Source: Eubacterium sp. An11 (GTDB lineage Bacteria > Bacillota > Clostridia > Lachnospirales > Lachnospiraceae). From it: DNA of 50,871 bases. Location of the stretch: positions 1-50,871 of the forward strand of contig NZ_NFLV01000024.1 of assembly GCF_002161065.1 (NCBI RefSeq), given 5' to 3'. Position numbers and translations under genes: made by a program. The number at the start of each line of letters is the position of its first letter. Positions within the stretch are counted from its first letter, which is position 1. Of this stretch, positions 8,371 through 14,791 are shown piece by piece. Below the pieces are notes generated by a model, which did no database searches, was not told the DNA's origin, and worked only from the letters and a program-made list of their open reading frames with translations.

Positions 8371-9246
8371 TTATAGAAAATGTTGGATATATTTTCTTGC
8401 CTCATCATTGCGCCCTTCTTTCAGAAGAAGCGAAATGACCTGAAGATGACCTGTAACATCGTGATGCTGTTTACGTAATAAAAAAGTCTTTTTACGCAGT
8501 TGATCAAAGTCGGACATATTTTGTTCCAGGATTTTCTGCTTCTTTCGGTGAACATGGAAATTTTTCAGGATGCGCTGCAGTTCCCGGGCACCCTGGAAGA
8601 AGAGCACGGAAGATAAAAATATTCCTGCAAATACAAAGAACCAGCCTGCGGCGCCCATGTGTTCCGGAAATACATAAAGGACGCCGGTACCGATGAAAAA
8701 GGCAACCAAACCTAATTTGAATAGTGTATGTAAATTCATTTTCTGTATATAGTTGTTCCAGAGAAGAACAGCGAAAGGAGTGAAAATCGTCTGCACGATG
8801 ACCGGAGGGAAAATGAACAAAAAAAGGCGGACAGGGTCATTTTCCGGCGCGATCGTATTGGAAGAAATATTCAGCTCAAGCCCCAGAGAATAATTCACCA
8901 GATAATAGGCAATGCCCATGGTCAGTTCGATGCAGCCGGCATAGAGAAGGACAAACATGGTATTCTCAACATGGCGCAGGAAGCTGCCCTGGTACAGGAG
9001 CATACCTGCGAGAAAAGGGGAGAGGAACAGAATGATCTTATAGGATGCGGTGGTGACCTCTCCGGTCAGGAAAGTATAAAACAGGGGAATCAGTAAAAAA
9101 GGTATACTGAGTCCAAAAGGATGCCGGACCCGGGAGCGGGGCTGCATGGTCCTGACAGTGTAATAATATACGGACAGCTGATAGATAATATGAGATACGG
9201 CAAAAGACGCCACAAATAACTGAGAGGAAGATAAGTGCAATGTCAT
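8371..9246 (-). CDS. Seven-helix receptor ending in a phosphoacceptor helix, no ATPase (copy A)
   Basis: A 291-residue membrane protein. Seven hydrophobic segments are followed by a conserved block (GTGVLYVFPE, GWFFVFAGIFL), a charged coiled-coil and, at the very C-terminus, LRKQHHDVTGHLQ. The last resembles the H-box of AgrC/GHKL-type kinases (HDxxNHLxxI), with Gly in place of Asn. His262-Asp263 are the candidate acceptor pair. The protein stops 29 residues later, so there is no room for an ATPase domain. The start at 9246 follows AAAGGAG. It lies 81 nt downstream of a GHKL ATPase gene that lacks the acceptor His. I infer a receptor/phosphoacceptor half of a split kinase; the ligand is unknown. 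Copies B and C are paralogues. Confidence 0.75.
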   Translation of the reverse strand: MTLHLSSSQLFVASFAVSHIIYQLSVYYYTVRTMQPRSRVRHPFGLSIPFLLIPLFYTFLTGEVTTASYKIILFLSPFLAGMLLYQGSFLRHVENTMFVLLYAGCIELTMGIAYYLVNYSLGLELNISSNTIAPENDPVRLFLFIFPPVIVQTIFTPFAVLLWNNYIQKMNLHTLFKLGLVAFFIGTGVLYVFPEHMGAAGWFFVFAGIFLSSVLFFQGARELQRILKNFHVHRKKQKILEQNMSDFDQLRKKTFLLRKQHHDVTGHLQVISLLLKEGRNDEARKYIQHFL

Positions 9247-9303
9247 GGGAAAACTCCTTTGATATAAGTGTATTTTATGTGCGGGCGCCGGCAAAGCGTT
9301 ATA

Positions 9304-9322
9304 GGAACATTACCGACAGTAT
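9304..9322 (-). promoter_or_regulatory. Third, diverged copy of a TGTCGG motif
   Basis: In the gap between the ATPase gene and receptor A, the plus strand reads GGAACATTACCGACAGTAT. It shares GGAA and CCGACA with the two repeats upstream of the cluster (13164-13223), but the spacing between them is 4 bp shorter. It may be a binding site for the LytTR regulator or may be chance. Confidence 0.25.
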
Positions 9323-9327
9323 GGCAG

Positions 9328-10188
9328 TTAAGTAAAATCGATCATGATATCGGAGATAAATGTATCCCCGTGATCCTGCCACTGACAGACGCCGTCTCTC
9401 TTGCGCACAATTTCTTCGATGATGGACAGACCCAGTCCATGGTAGAATGTATCGGCCTTTGTGGTTGTATGGTCAAAGACCACAGCCGGATTTTTGGTGT
9501 TTTCCATATGGATAAAGAGAAAATTATTCTTGTAGTCGATGGAAAGTCTCAAAAAGGGGGACGGCTGACCGGAAGTCTCACAGCTTTCAATACCATTGTT
9601 AAGCAGATTGAAAAAGAGGCTGATAAAGGTGGGAGCCGGAATCCCGATTTTCTCAGGGAAAAGAATATCACAGGAAAAAGTGATGCCGAGATTGTGACAT
9701 TCCGTTTCCTTTCCATGAAGGATGACATCCAGAATATCGTTATCACAATAATGCTTATAACGTACGCTCTGAAAAGAAGAAGAAAAATCACCGCAGACGT
9801 GGCGGGCCTCCTCCAACTGTCCGTTTTCCAGCAAATGATCGATCTGCCGCAGATGTTCTTTTACATCTTCCATCTGTCTTTCCATATCTGCCTGGGAGGT
9901 GCGCAGACTCCGTTCCTGCCGGAGAGCAGCCCTGCGCTGCATTTCCAGATATTCCACATTTATCTTTGCGTAAAACTCCCGCAGAGAGATAAAGATAAAA
10001 GCGACAATGAACAATATAATAATGACGTAAATAAAGAAGAACAGCACAATAGAAATGTGCGTCCGGTACACATAAAGATAGTAGGCGAAAACGAAAAGCG
10101 GTATGGTCAGAAGCAGGGCTGCCAGGAGAAGACCCACCCGCCGGAGTTTCTGTTTTGATGTTGTCTTATCATTGGTACTTTTATCCAT
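9328..10188 (-). CDS. Membrane GHKL ATPase subunit lacking the acceptor histidine (copy A)
   Basis: A 286-residue protein with two membrane helices (about residues 18-40 and 45-68), a coiled-coil, a dimerisation-helix-like segment and a C-terminal GHKL ATPase domain. The N-box is NLLNNGIESC (from residue 194) and the G-box HGLGLSIIEE (about residue 250), with an MENTKNP motif between; these are the nucleotide- and Mg-binding elements and look intact. The segment EDVKEHLRQI aligns without gaps with HDVTGHLQVI of receptor A, placing Glu107 where the acceptor His should be. It therefore looks able to bind ATP but not to autophosphorylate in the usual way. The start at 10188 follows GGGAGGGG. It is a paralogue of copy B. 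Confidence 0.8.
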   Translation of the reverse strand: MDKSTNDKTTSKQKLRRVGLLLAALLLTIPLFVFAYYLYVYRTHISIVLFFFIYVIIILFIVAFIFISLREFYAKINVEYLEMQRRAALRQERSLRTSQADMERQMEDVKEHLRQIDHLLENGQLEEARHVCGDFSSSFQSVRYKHYCDNDILDVILHGKETECHNLGITFSCDILFPEKIGIPAPTFISLFFNLLNNGIESCETSGQPSPFLRLSIDYKNNFLFIHMENTKNPAVVFDHTTTKADTFYHGLGLSIIEEIVRKRDGVCQWQDHGDTFISDIMIDFT

Positions 10189-10222
10189 GGAACCCCTCCC
10201 GCTTTTGGTAGAATGAAATGAT

Positions 10223-10266
10223 AAACGTATCACTGTACGTTTTTTTATAAATCAAATACCATTATA
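10223..10266 (-). promoter_or_regulatory. Promoter -10 box and palindrome ahead of the second signalling module
   Basis: On the minus strand TATAAT (10266-10261) is followed by the palindrome AAACGTA/TACGTTT with a 6-nt spacer (10242-10223), about 35 nt before the ATPase A start. The -35 box is weak. The palindrome sits where an operator, or a hairpin in the early leader, could control the module. Confidence 0.45.
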
Positions 10267-10310
10267 ATCGATATCAGGAAAAGAGAAAAGGGAAAAATAA
10301 AGGAATAAAC

Positions 10311-10340
10311 GAGATAAAAAGAGCGGTCTTGCTGCCGCTC
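10311..10340 (-). terminator. Rho-independent terminator between the two signalling modules
   Basis: GAGCGG/CCGCTC with an 8-nt loop is followed on the minus strand by TTTTTATCTC. It ends the upstream module (ATPase B, receptors C and B) and separates it from ATPase A, receptor A and LytTR. Confidence 0.75.
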
Positions 10341-10382
10341 CATTTACTCTGACTGGGCAATCGGGAAGAAGATGCAGATCTT

Positions 10383-11264
10383 TTATAAAATTTTCAAAAG
10401 TTCACGAATATACTTTTGTGCCTCTACGGTTTTCCCCTCTGTTAAAAGATAGGAAATCGTCTGCAGATGCCCGGCGATATCGTGGCTCTGTCGTCGTAAG
10501 TGCAGATTCCGTTCTTTCACAGCTTTGTAATTGTCCAGATTTTTATAAAATATTTCTTTTTCTTTCTGGTGCAGATGAAAGGACATGCGTATCTGATGGA
10601 TTCCGCGGAAGAAGAGAAGAATCGAAAGCAATGTTCCCAGAAAGACAAAAATCCACCCGATTTTTCCCATAAACTGTGGAAAAACATACAAAACACCACT
10701 GCCCGACAGCGATGTGGCCAAAACGAGCTGAATCAGTATCTTCAAATTAATATATTGCACCGCCGTTTGCCACAGGCATATGAAAAAAGGCATAAGAAGA
10801 ATCTGCATTACAATGGGCAGACCGATAAAAATCAGTAAATCCACAGGATCATCCTTCGGGACAACAGGGTCTGCGGCAGAATGAACCTCTTGTTGAAGAA
10901 GAAACATCAGAGGATAATACAGAAGCCCCATGACAAACTCAACAATCCCCAGGCAGATCACGATGAAAAAATAATTTCCCAGACGCCTCCAGAAACGTGC
11001 TTTGTAAAGAAATATGCTGGCTGCCAGAGATGTACAGTAAAAAATAACCTTGAAAAAAGGGGACTGTGCGTCACCGGTAAATCCTGTATACAAAAGAAGA
11101 ATGCCCAGGAAGGGGAGACTGCGCAGAAAGGGCCTTTTTACAGAAAAACGTGTTGTAAGCGTCCGGCTGAAAAAGAAAACCATGGATGCCGCATAGCAAA
11201 GATGTGCGAACAGGTAGATGAGAGTGTTCAGTTGGGATGCGGAAGCGGTAAGTGTGGGTGACAA
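10383..11264 (-). CDS. Seven-helix receptor ending in a phosphoacceptor helix, no ATPase (copy B)
   Basis: The 293-residue product is a paralogue of copies A and C, with seven hydrophobic segments, the block GSGVLYVFPQ followed by GWIFVFLG, a charged coiled-coil and the terminal LRRQSHDIAGHLQ motif. His261-Asp262 are the candidate acceptor pair, and the chain ends 32 residues after the Asp-containing pair begins, without a catalytic domain. Translation appears to start at a TTG: AAAGGAG lies 7 nt upstream and no ATG fits. This Shine-Dalgarno overlaps the end of the preceding gene (18-nt gap), suggesting translational coupling. It is the last gene of its module, before a terminator. Confidence 0.75.
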   Translation of the reverse strand: MSPTLTASASQLNTLIYLFAHLCYAASMVFFFSRTLTTRFSVKRPFLRSLPFLGILLLYTGFTGDAQSPFFKVIFYCTSLAASIFLYKARFWRRLGNYFFIVICLGIVEFVMGLLYYPLMFLLQQEVHSAADPVVPKDDPVDLLIFIGLPIVMQILLMPFFICLWQTAVQYINLKILIQLVLATSLSGSGVLYVFPQFMGKIGWIFVFLGTLLSILLFFRGIHQIRMSFHLHQKEKEIFYKNLDNYKAVKERNLHLRRQSHDIAGHLQTISYLLTEGKTVEAQKYIRELLKIL

Positions 11265-11282
11265 TGGGGAGCTCCTTTCTTA

Positions 11283-12209
11283 TCATTTGCTCTGAGAATT
11301 TTTTTGGTGTTCAGTCGGCGGCGTATTTATCTCCTGCTTCAGCTCCTCAATATAAGTAAGCGCCTCTTCTGTTTTCCCTTCCGATATGAGGTAAGAAACC
11401 GCCTGCATGTGCCCGGTCAGGTCATGATGTTGTTTTCTAAGTTGAAGGCTTTCTTCCTGCTGTTTTTTGAAATCAGTCAGATGTTGTTTTAAGAGTTTCT
11501 GCTCTTTTTCCTGAAGATAGGATTTGCGGAATAATTTTTGGAGATTGATGATGCCCAGAAAAAATACGACTATGGACAGGAGTAGGCAGAGAAAGGCCAA
11601 AAACCATCCGACACGGCCAAATAAGTCGGGGAAAATATACGGGACACCGCTGAAACTGATGAAAGTCAGGAGACCAAACTGGATGATGAGTTTCAGGTTG
11701 ATTTTACATAAATATTTTTTCCATACGATAATTGCCAACGGTGTCAGCAGGAACTGGATGATAACGAAGGGGATTCCCGTCAGGCACAGTTTCTGGATGT
11801 CATGGGTGGAGGACAGAGTATTTGGGATAAAAGGAATACCGAAGCAAAGTTCCAGAATACCAATACAGTAAATATATACCAGTATATTTTCTGCCAACAG
11901 AGAATACGCAACGCCAAAGAAAAAATTACCGATGCGCTGCATGACCGTCTCTTTGTACAGAATTATGCATGCCAGAAACATGGAGCCGTACAGGAAGAAA
12001 ATGTGAGTGGGAGAGTGCACTTCTCCGGTAACTACTTTATAGCAGACTGGAATCAGCAGAAAAGGAAGGTTCTGTAGAACTGGATGAACTTTGGAAAAAC
12101 GAGGGGTCAACGTGTGGCGGTAGTAATATAAAACAGAGGCTTCATTTAATGCATGGGAAATAGCAAAAAATATGAAGTATGGTTCAAAGGGGGAAGTTTT
12201 TGGGAACAT
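11283..12209 (-). CDS. Seven-helix receptor ending in a phosphoacceptor helix, no ATPase (copy C)
   Basis: The 308-residue product is the third paralogue. Its membrane part is the most diverged (SGVPYIFPDLFG, GWFLAFLC), while the C-terminal LRKQHHDLTGHMQ motif is conserved, with His262-Asp263 as the candidate acceptor pair. It has a polar tail of about 20 residues beyond the second helix start that A and B lack, but still no ATPase domain. AAAGGAG precedes the ATG. It lies 60 nt after ATPase B and 18 nt before receptor B. Divergence in the membrane half with conservation of the acceptor helix is what receptors for different ligands feeding one output would show; this is inference. Confidence 0.75.
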   Translation of the reverse strand: MFPKTSPFEPYFIFFAISHALNEASVLYYYRHTLTPRFSKVHPVLQNLPFLLIPVCYKVVTGEVHSPTHIFFLYGSMFLACIILYKETVMQRIGNFFFGVAYSLLAENILVYIYCIGILELCFGIPFIPNTLSSTHDIQKLCLTGIPFVIIQFLLTPLAIIVWKKYLCKINLKLIIQFGLLTFISFSGVPYIFPDLFGRVGWFLAFLCLLLSIVVFFLGIINLQKLFRKSYLQEKEQKLLKQHLTDFKKQQEESLQLRKQHHDLTGHMQAVSYLISEGKTEEALTYIEELKQEINTPPTEHQKNSQSK

Positions 12210-12269
12210 AAATACTCCTTTCCGGGAAAATATAGAAATCTACAAAATTACCATGAAAATATTACATTG

Positions 12270-13139
12270 CTATCGGTATCGCAGCATAATATCAGATACA
12301 AAAGTAATCTCTTTGTCCTGCCAATGACAGGACCCGTCCCGCTGCCGGGCGGTTTCTTCTATAATGAGAAGGCCGAGACCGTGAGAAAAAGTATCGGGTT
12401 TGGTGGTGGTATGAGTAAACGTTACAGAAGGATTCTTTGAATTTTCCATGCGAATCAGCAGAAAATCTCCCTTGTAATTTACAGAGAGTTTCAAAAACAG
12501 ATTTTCCTGCCCGGAGGAAGTACATCCTTCTATACCATTATTCAGTAAATTAACAAATAAACTGATAAGGACAGGGGCTGGCAGCTGCATCTGTTCAGGT
12601 AAAAGAATTTGGCAGGAAAATGTGATGTCCAGTAAGTCGCACTCTGCTTTTTTTGTGTGGATAATTACATCGAGGATGTCATTTTTGCAGTAATGTTTAT
12701 AGCGGGTTCCCTGAAAATAAGAAGAAAACTGTGTACAGAGTTTCCTGGCATCTTCTGTTTTGTTTTTCTTCAAAAGGAGTTCCAATTTCGTAAAATGAGC
12801 AAGAGCAGTAGACATTTGTTCCTGCATTTGCTTCTGTGACTGAAGAAGGAATTGTTCTTGCCGTTTAGCGGCAATTTCCTGCGCCTGCAGATAATCATTG
12901 TCGATTTTTTTATAATATTCCTTTAACGAAATGTACACATATGCGCCGATAAAAAAGATAGGGATGGAATACACCAGGGTAGAAATGTACACCAGAGTAT
13001 AATCCTGTTCTGTAAAATCCTGGTAGGTATAAAAGTAAAAAATAGTCAAAGCTGCCGCAGTGATCAGCGATAGGATTGCGAAAATAAGACATTTTAATAA
13101 TTGCTTTTTTTGCTTTTGATGTTTTGATATGGATTTCAT
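12270..13139 (-). CDS. Membrane GHKL ATPase subunit lacking the acceptor histidine (copy B)
   Basis: A 289-residue paralogue of copy A with two membrane helices (about residues 16-37 and 48-71), a Gln-rich coiled-coil, and a GHKL ATPase domain with N-box NLLNNGIEGC (from residue 197) and G-box HGLGLLIIEE. In the gap-free helix alignment STALAHFTKL replaces HDVTGHLQVI, so Ser110 and Thr111 stand in place of the acceptor His-Asp. The shared motif RYKHYC(D/K)NDILDVI between coil and ATPase is strongly conserved in both copies and could be the docking surface for the receptors. It is the first gene of the cluster. Its ribosome binding site (AAGGGGAT) lies unusually far upstream, about 13 nt. Confidence 0.8.
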   Translation of the reverse strand: MKSISKHQKQKKQLLKCLIFAILSLITAAALTIFYFYTYQDFTEQDYTLVYISTLVYSIPIFFIGAYVYISLKEYYKKIDNDYLQAQEIAAKRQEQFLLQSQKQMQEQMSTALAHFTKLELLLKKNKTEDARKLCTQFSSYFQGTRYKHYCKNDILDVIIHTKKAECDLLDITFSCQILLPEQMQLPAPVLISLFVNLLNNGIEGCTSSGQENLFLKLSVNYKGDFLLIRMENSKNPSVTFTHTTTKPDTFSHGLGLLIIEETARQRDGSCHWQDKEITFVSDIMLRYR

Positions 13140-13156
13140 ATGATTTTTTGTATCCC

Positions 13157-13223
13157 CTTATATGGAAATAATGCTTCCGACAATGTATATATCTTTTTAG
13201 ACGGAAACAATACATCCGACAAT
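13157..13223 (-). promoter_or_regulatory. Two 21-bp direct repeats and promoter ahead of the signalling cluster
   Basis: Positions 13164-13184 and 13203-13223 are imperfect direct repeats that begin GGAAA and end CCGACAAT on the plus strand, 39 bp apart (about four helical turns). On the minus strand the proximal repeat supplies a -35-like TTGTCG, with TATAAG (13162-13157) 15-16 bp downstream. Repeats of this kind upstream of a LytTR-linked cluster are candidate regulator sites, although the repeat is longer than the classic 9-bp LytTR element. Confidence 0.5.
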
Positions 13224-13456
13224 ATCTGTAAAATTTCAGCAAATTTCTTAAAAGGATTATACATGAGTCCGGGGTGGCTTTGCAAGGAAAGGATGTAAAC
13301 AGTAGATTTACCCTTTATGAAAAGGAAGACAGCAGGTGGAAAATTAGCATAATTGTACAGAATATTTTTATGTTAGGAAAGAAATATTTGTGTTATACTT
13401 TACATATATAAACGAGATAGAAATTTGTAAAAATAAAACAATTATGTAAAAAACAG

Positions 13457-13485
13457 TTGTTTGAGTGGCGGCTGTGAGATATAAT
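13457..13485 (+). promoter_or_regulatory. Promoter of the 52-residue protein gene
   Basis: TTGTTT and TATAAT are separated by exactly 17 bp, with a predicted start about 46 nt before the ATG. This is the divergent partner of the signalling cluster; roughly 230 bp of AT-rich sequence separate it from the 21-bp repeats. Confidence 0.65.
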
Positions 13486-13537
13486 TGTATTGTCTTTAAG
13501 GAAGACAATACCCGGGAAACCGGAGAAAGGAGGAAAA

Positions 13538-13696
13538 ATGAGCGATATAATGACAGAAAAAGAAATGCAGACGGTCAAAATGTCTACATTATATCAGTTA
13601 CGGCTGATTATTGCCAATGGAGAAAAAGAGGAATATACGAAGGACGAAATCGTTGAGCTTTTGGATAAGATAGCAATGGCAAAAGAACAGGAATAG
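13538..13696 (+). CDS. 52-residue protein of unknown function
   Basis: A small soluble, charged protein beginning MSDIMTEKEMQ, followed by two predicted helices (STLYQLRLIIANG and DEIVELLDKIAMAKEQ) linked by a KEEYTKDE turn. It has no signal peptide or Gly-Gly leader motif, so it is not an obvious signalling peptide. Translation is well supported: AAAGGAGG lies 5 nt before the ATG, a 17-bp-spaced promoter lies upstream and a strong terminator downstream. It is divergent from the split-kinase cluster and convergent with the flavoprotein fragment. I do not recognise a characterised family. Confidence 0.7.
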   Translation: MSDIMTEKEMQTVKMSTLYQLRLIIANGEKEEYTKDEIVELLDKIAMAKEQE

Positions 13697-13716
13697 CAGA
13701 AAAAGAAAGTAACATA

Positions 13717-13790
13717 CATATGATAAGGATAGAACAGGAGCAGAAAAATCTGAAAGTTGTATTTTCCTGCTCCGTTTTTTATATCATATG
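13717..13790. terminator. Nested terminator hairpin after the 52-residue protein
   Basis: The core stem GGAGCAG-AAAAT / ATTTT-CTGCTCC (13737-13773, one bulge) is followed by GTTTTTT on the plus strand. An outer inverted repeat CATATGATA/TATCATATG (13717-13725 with 13782-13790) encloses it. Confidence 0.75.
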
Positions 13791-13825
13791 AAGTTTCATT
13801 TATATAGAGTCTTATTTATATGGAT

Positions 13826-14020
13826 TTAAATGGATTTTCCCAGATCATAGGCCTGCTGTAATTCCGGTTTTCCGTTGATATCACCCACATCTCCGTTGCC
13901 TCCGGCAAGGACGTGGCCGAGGTTGGTCCACTGCAGATGTTCCATGAGATGATCGTAATAAAGAAGGACGTCATCGAAGCCATGGCCTTCTGCTGCGTCA
14001 ATCCTGGCAGATCTGGAAGT
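13826..14020 (-). pseudogene. C-terminal remnant of a second flavodoxin-like reductase
   Basis: The 65-codon open stretch reads TSRSARIDAAEG, then LLYYDHLMEHLQWTNLG and GNGDVGDINGKPELQQA, ending LGKSI at a stop. This is the C-terminal third of a flavodoxin-fold NAD(P)H-dependent oxidoreductase. It resembles the end of the intact gene immediately upstream (W..(F/L)G.VL, VGDI, final helix) but is not identical. A stop codon (14021-14023) precedes it in frame and no ribosome binding site or start is present. It is best read as the remains of a tandem homologue that lost its first two thirds. Confidence 0.7.
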
Positions 14021-14050
14021 TTACTTCCAAACTTTATAATTTCTATGTAA

Positions 14051-14596
14051 TCACAGTTTATCTGCCAACGCAGCGGCCCGGGCACATCCGTCTGTCTTTT
14101 CAATATCGCCCACATTTAACACACCCGGAACGAGAACTTCACCGAACATATCCCACTTGAGCAGGGCTGCGGAACGCTCGACAGGAATCCGGACGCCGTC
14201 TAAGACGGTGACATCGTTTTCTTCGCAGCAGGCGATCAGGCCGCATTTCTTTCCGGCGATATCTTTTCCGGCAACACAGAAAGAATAGATATGGTCAATG
14301 ACACATTTAATCTGTGCCGGAATGGAATACCAATAAACCGGCATGGTAAGGACAACGGCATCGGCATCAAGGATTTCCGGGGCGATGATATTGAAGTCAT
14401 CATCAAAAGAACAGGCTTTGCCGGTTTTGAAACAGGTTTCGCAGGCATGACATCCGCCCAGATTCATCATGGCGGCGTCAAAACGGACAACAGAGTGTCC
14501 CTTGCTTTCGGCAGCTTTGATGAAGGCGTCTGTCATGGCAAAGCTGTTACCGTCTTTTCGTGGACTTCCGGTGATTACAACGATTTTTTTACTCAT
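14051..14596 (-). CDS. Flavodoxin-fold NAD(P)H-dependent oxidoreductase
   Basis: A 181-residue FMN-dependent reductase of the NADPH-dependent FMN reductase/iron-sulfur flavoprotein kind. The FMN phosphate loop is TGSPRKDGNS near the N-terminus. The GGCHACETCFKTG segment contains closely spaced cysteines as in iron-sulfur flavoproteins, and TMPVYWYSIPAQ is the second flavin-binding loop. AGGAGG precedes the ATG by 9 nt. It is divergent from an HxlR regulator with palindromic operators in between, the usual arrangement for redox- or electrophile-responsive reductases. The C-terminus is shorter than in many relatives, and homologous C-terminal sequence follows as a separate remnant. Confidence 0.88.
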   Translation of the reverse strand: MSKKIVVITGSPRKDGNSFAMTDAFIKAAESKGHSVVRFDAAMMNLGGCHACETCFKTGKACSFDDDFNIIAPEILDADAVVLTMPVYWYSIPAQIKCVIDHIYSFCVAGKDIAGKKCGLIACCEENDVTVLDGVRIPVERSAALLKWDMFGEVLVPGVLNVGDIEKTDGCARAAALADKL

Positions 14597-14707
14597 TTCA
14601 TTTTACCTCCTGATTGATTTTGTAGTGCTGTGATATTATAATCATAGCAAGAATAAAACAAAAAACAAGTACGCACATTCAGGTGCGATACTTACATTGG
14701 AGATATA

Positions 14708-14747
14708 TACTTATAATTAAGTAAGATACTTACCTGAAGGTAAGTAT
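14708..14747. promoter_or_regulatory. Two tandem palindromic operators for the HxlR regulator
   Basis: TACTTA-N4-TAAGTA (14708-14723) and ATACTTACC-N4-GGTAAGTAT (14726-14747, perfect 9-bp arms) share the core TACTTA-N4-TAAGTA. Their centres are 21 bp apart, exactly two helical turns, so two dimers would bind the same face of the DNA. They lie between the divergent reductase and HxlR genes, 45 nt from the latter. A further half-site, TACTTAC, is at 14689. Confidence 0.75.
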
Positions 14748-14791
14748 TCTGCCGCAGGTGCGGGCGATGTGAAAGAGAAAGGAGAAAACAT

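Noticed and set aside
9268-10158. Plus-strand open frame opposite the GHKL ATPase gene
   Set aside because: The opposite strand has intact N- and G-boxes and a strong ribosome site; the plus frame has neither a start signal nor recognisable domains.
8371-13139. Possibility that the receptor genes are truncated or frameshifted normal kinases
   Set aside because: Three independent copies end at the same point after the acceptor helix, each followed by its own intergenic region or a new gene with its own start. None is followed by its own ATPase remnant, and the ATPase genes have their own membrane helices and start signals.
13438-13461. LytTR half-site pair (ACAATTATG and ACAGTTGTT) upstream of the 52-residue gene
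   Set aside because: Only one half-site is close to consensus, and the start-to-start distance of 15 bp does not fit the usual 21-22 bp spacing.
13140-13537. Search for an autoinducer peptide gene of the AgrD or double-glycine type near the signalling cluster
   Set aside because: No short frame with a leader motif, Cys core or adjacent peptidase was found here or in the other gaps of the cluster.
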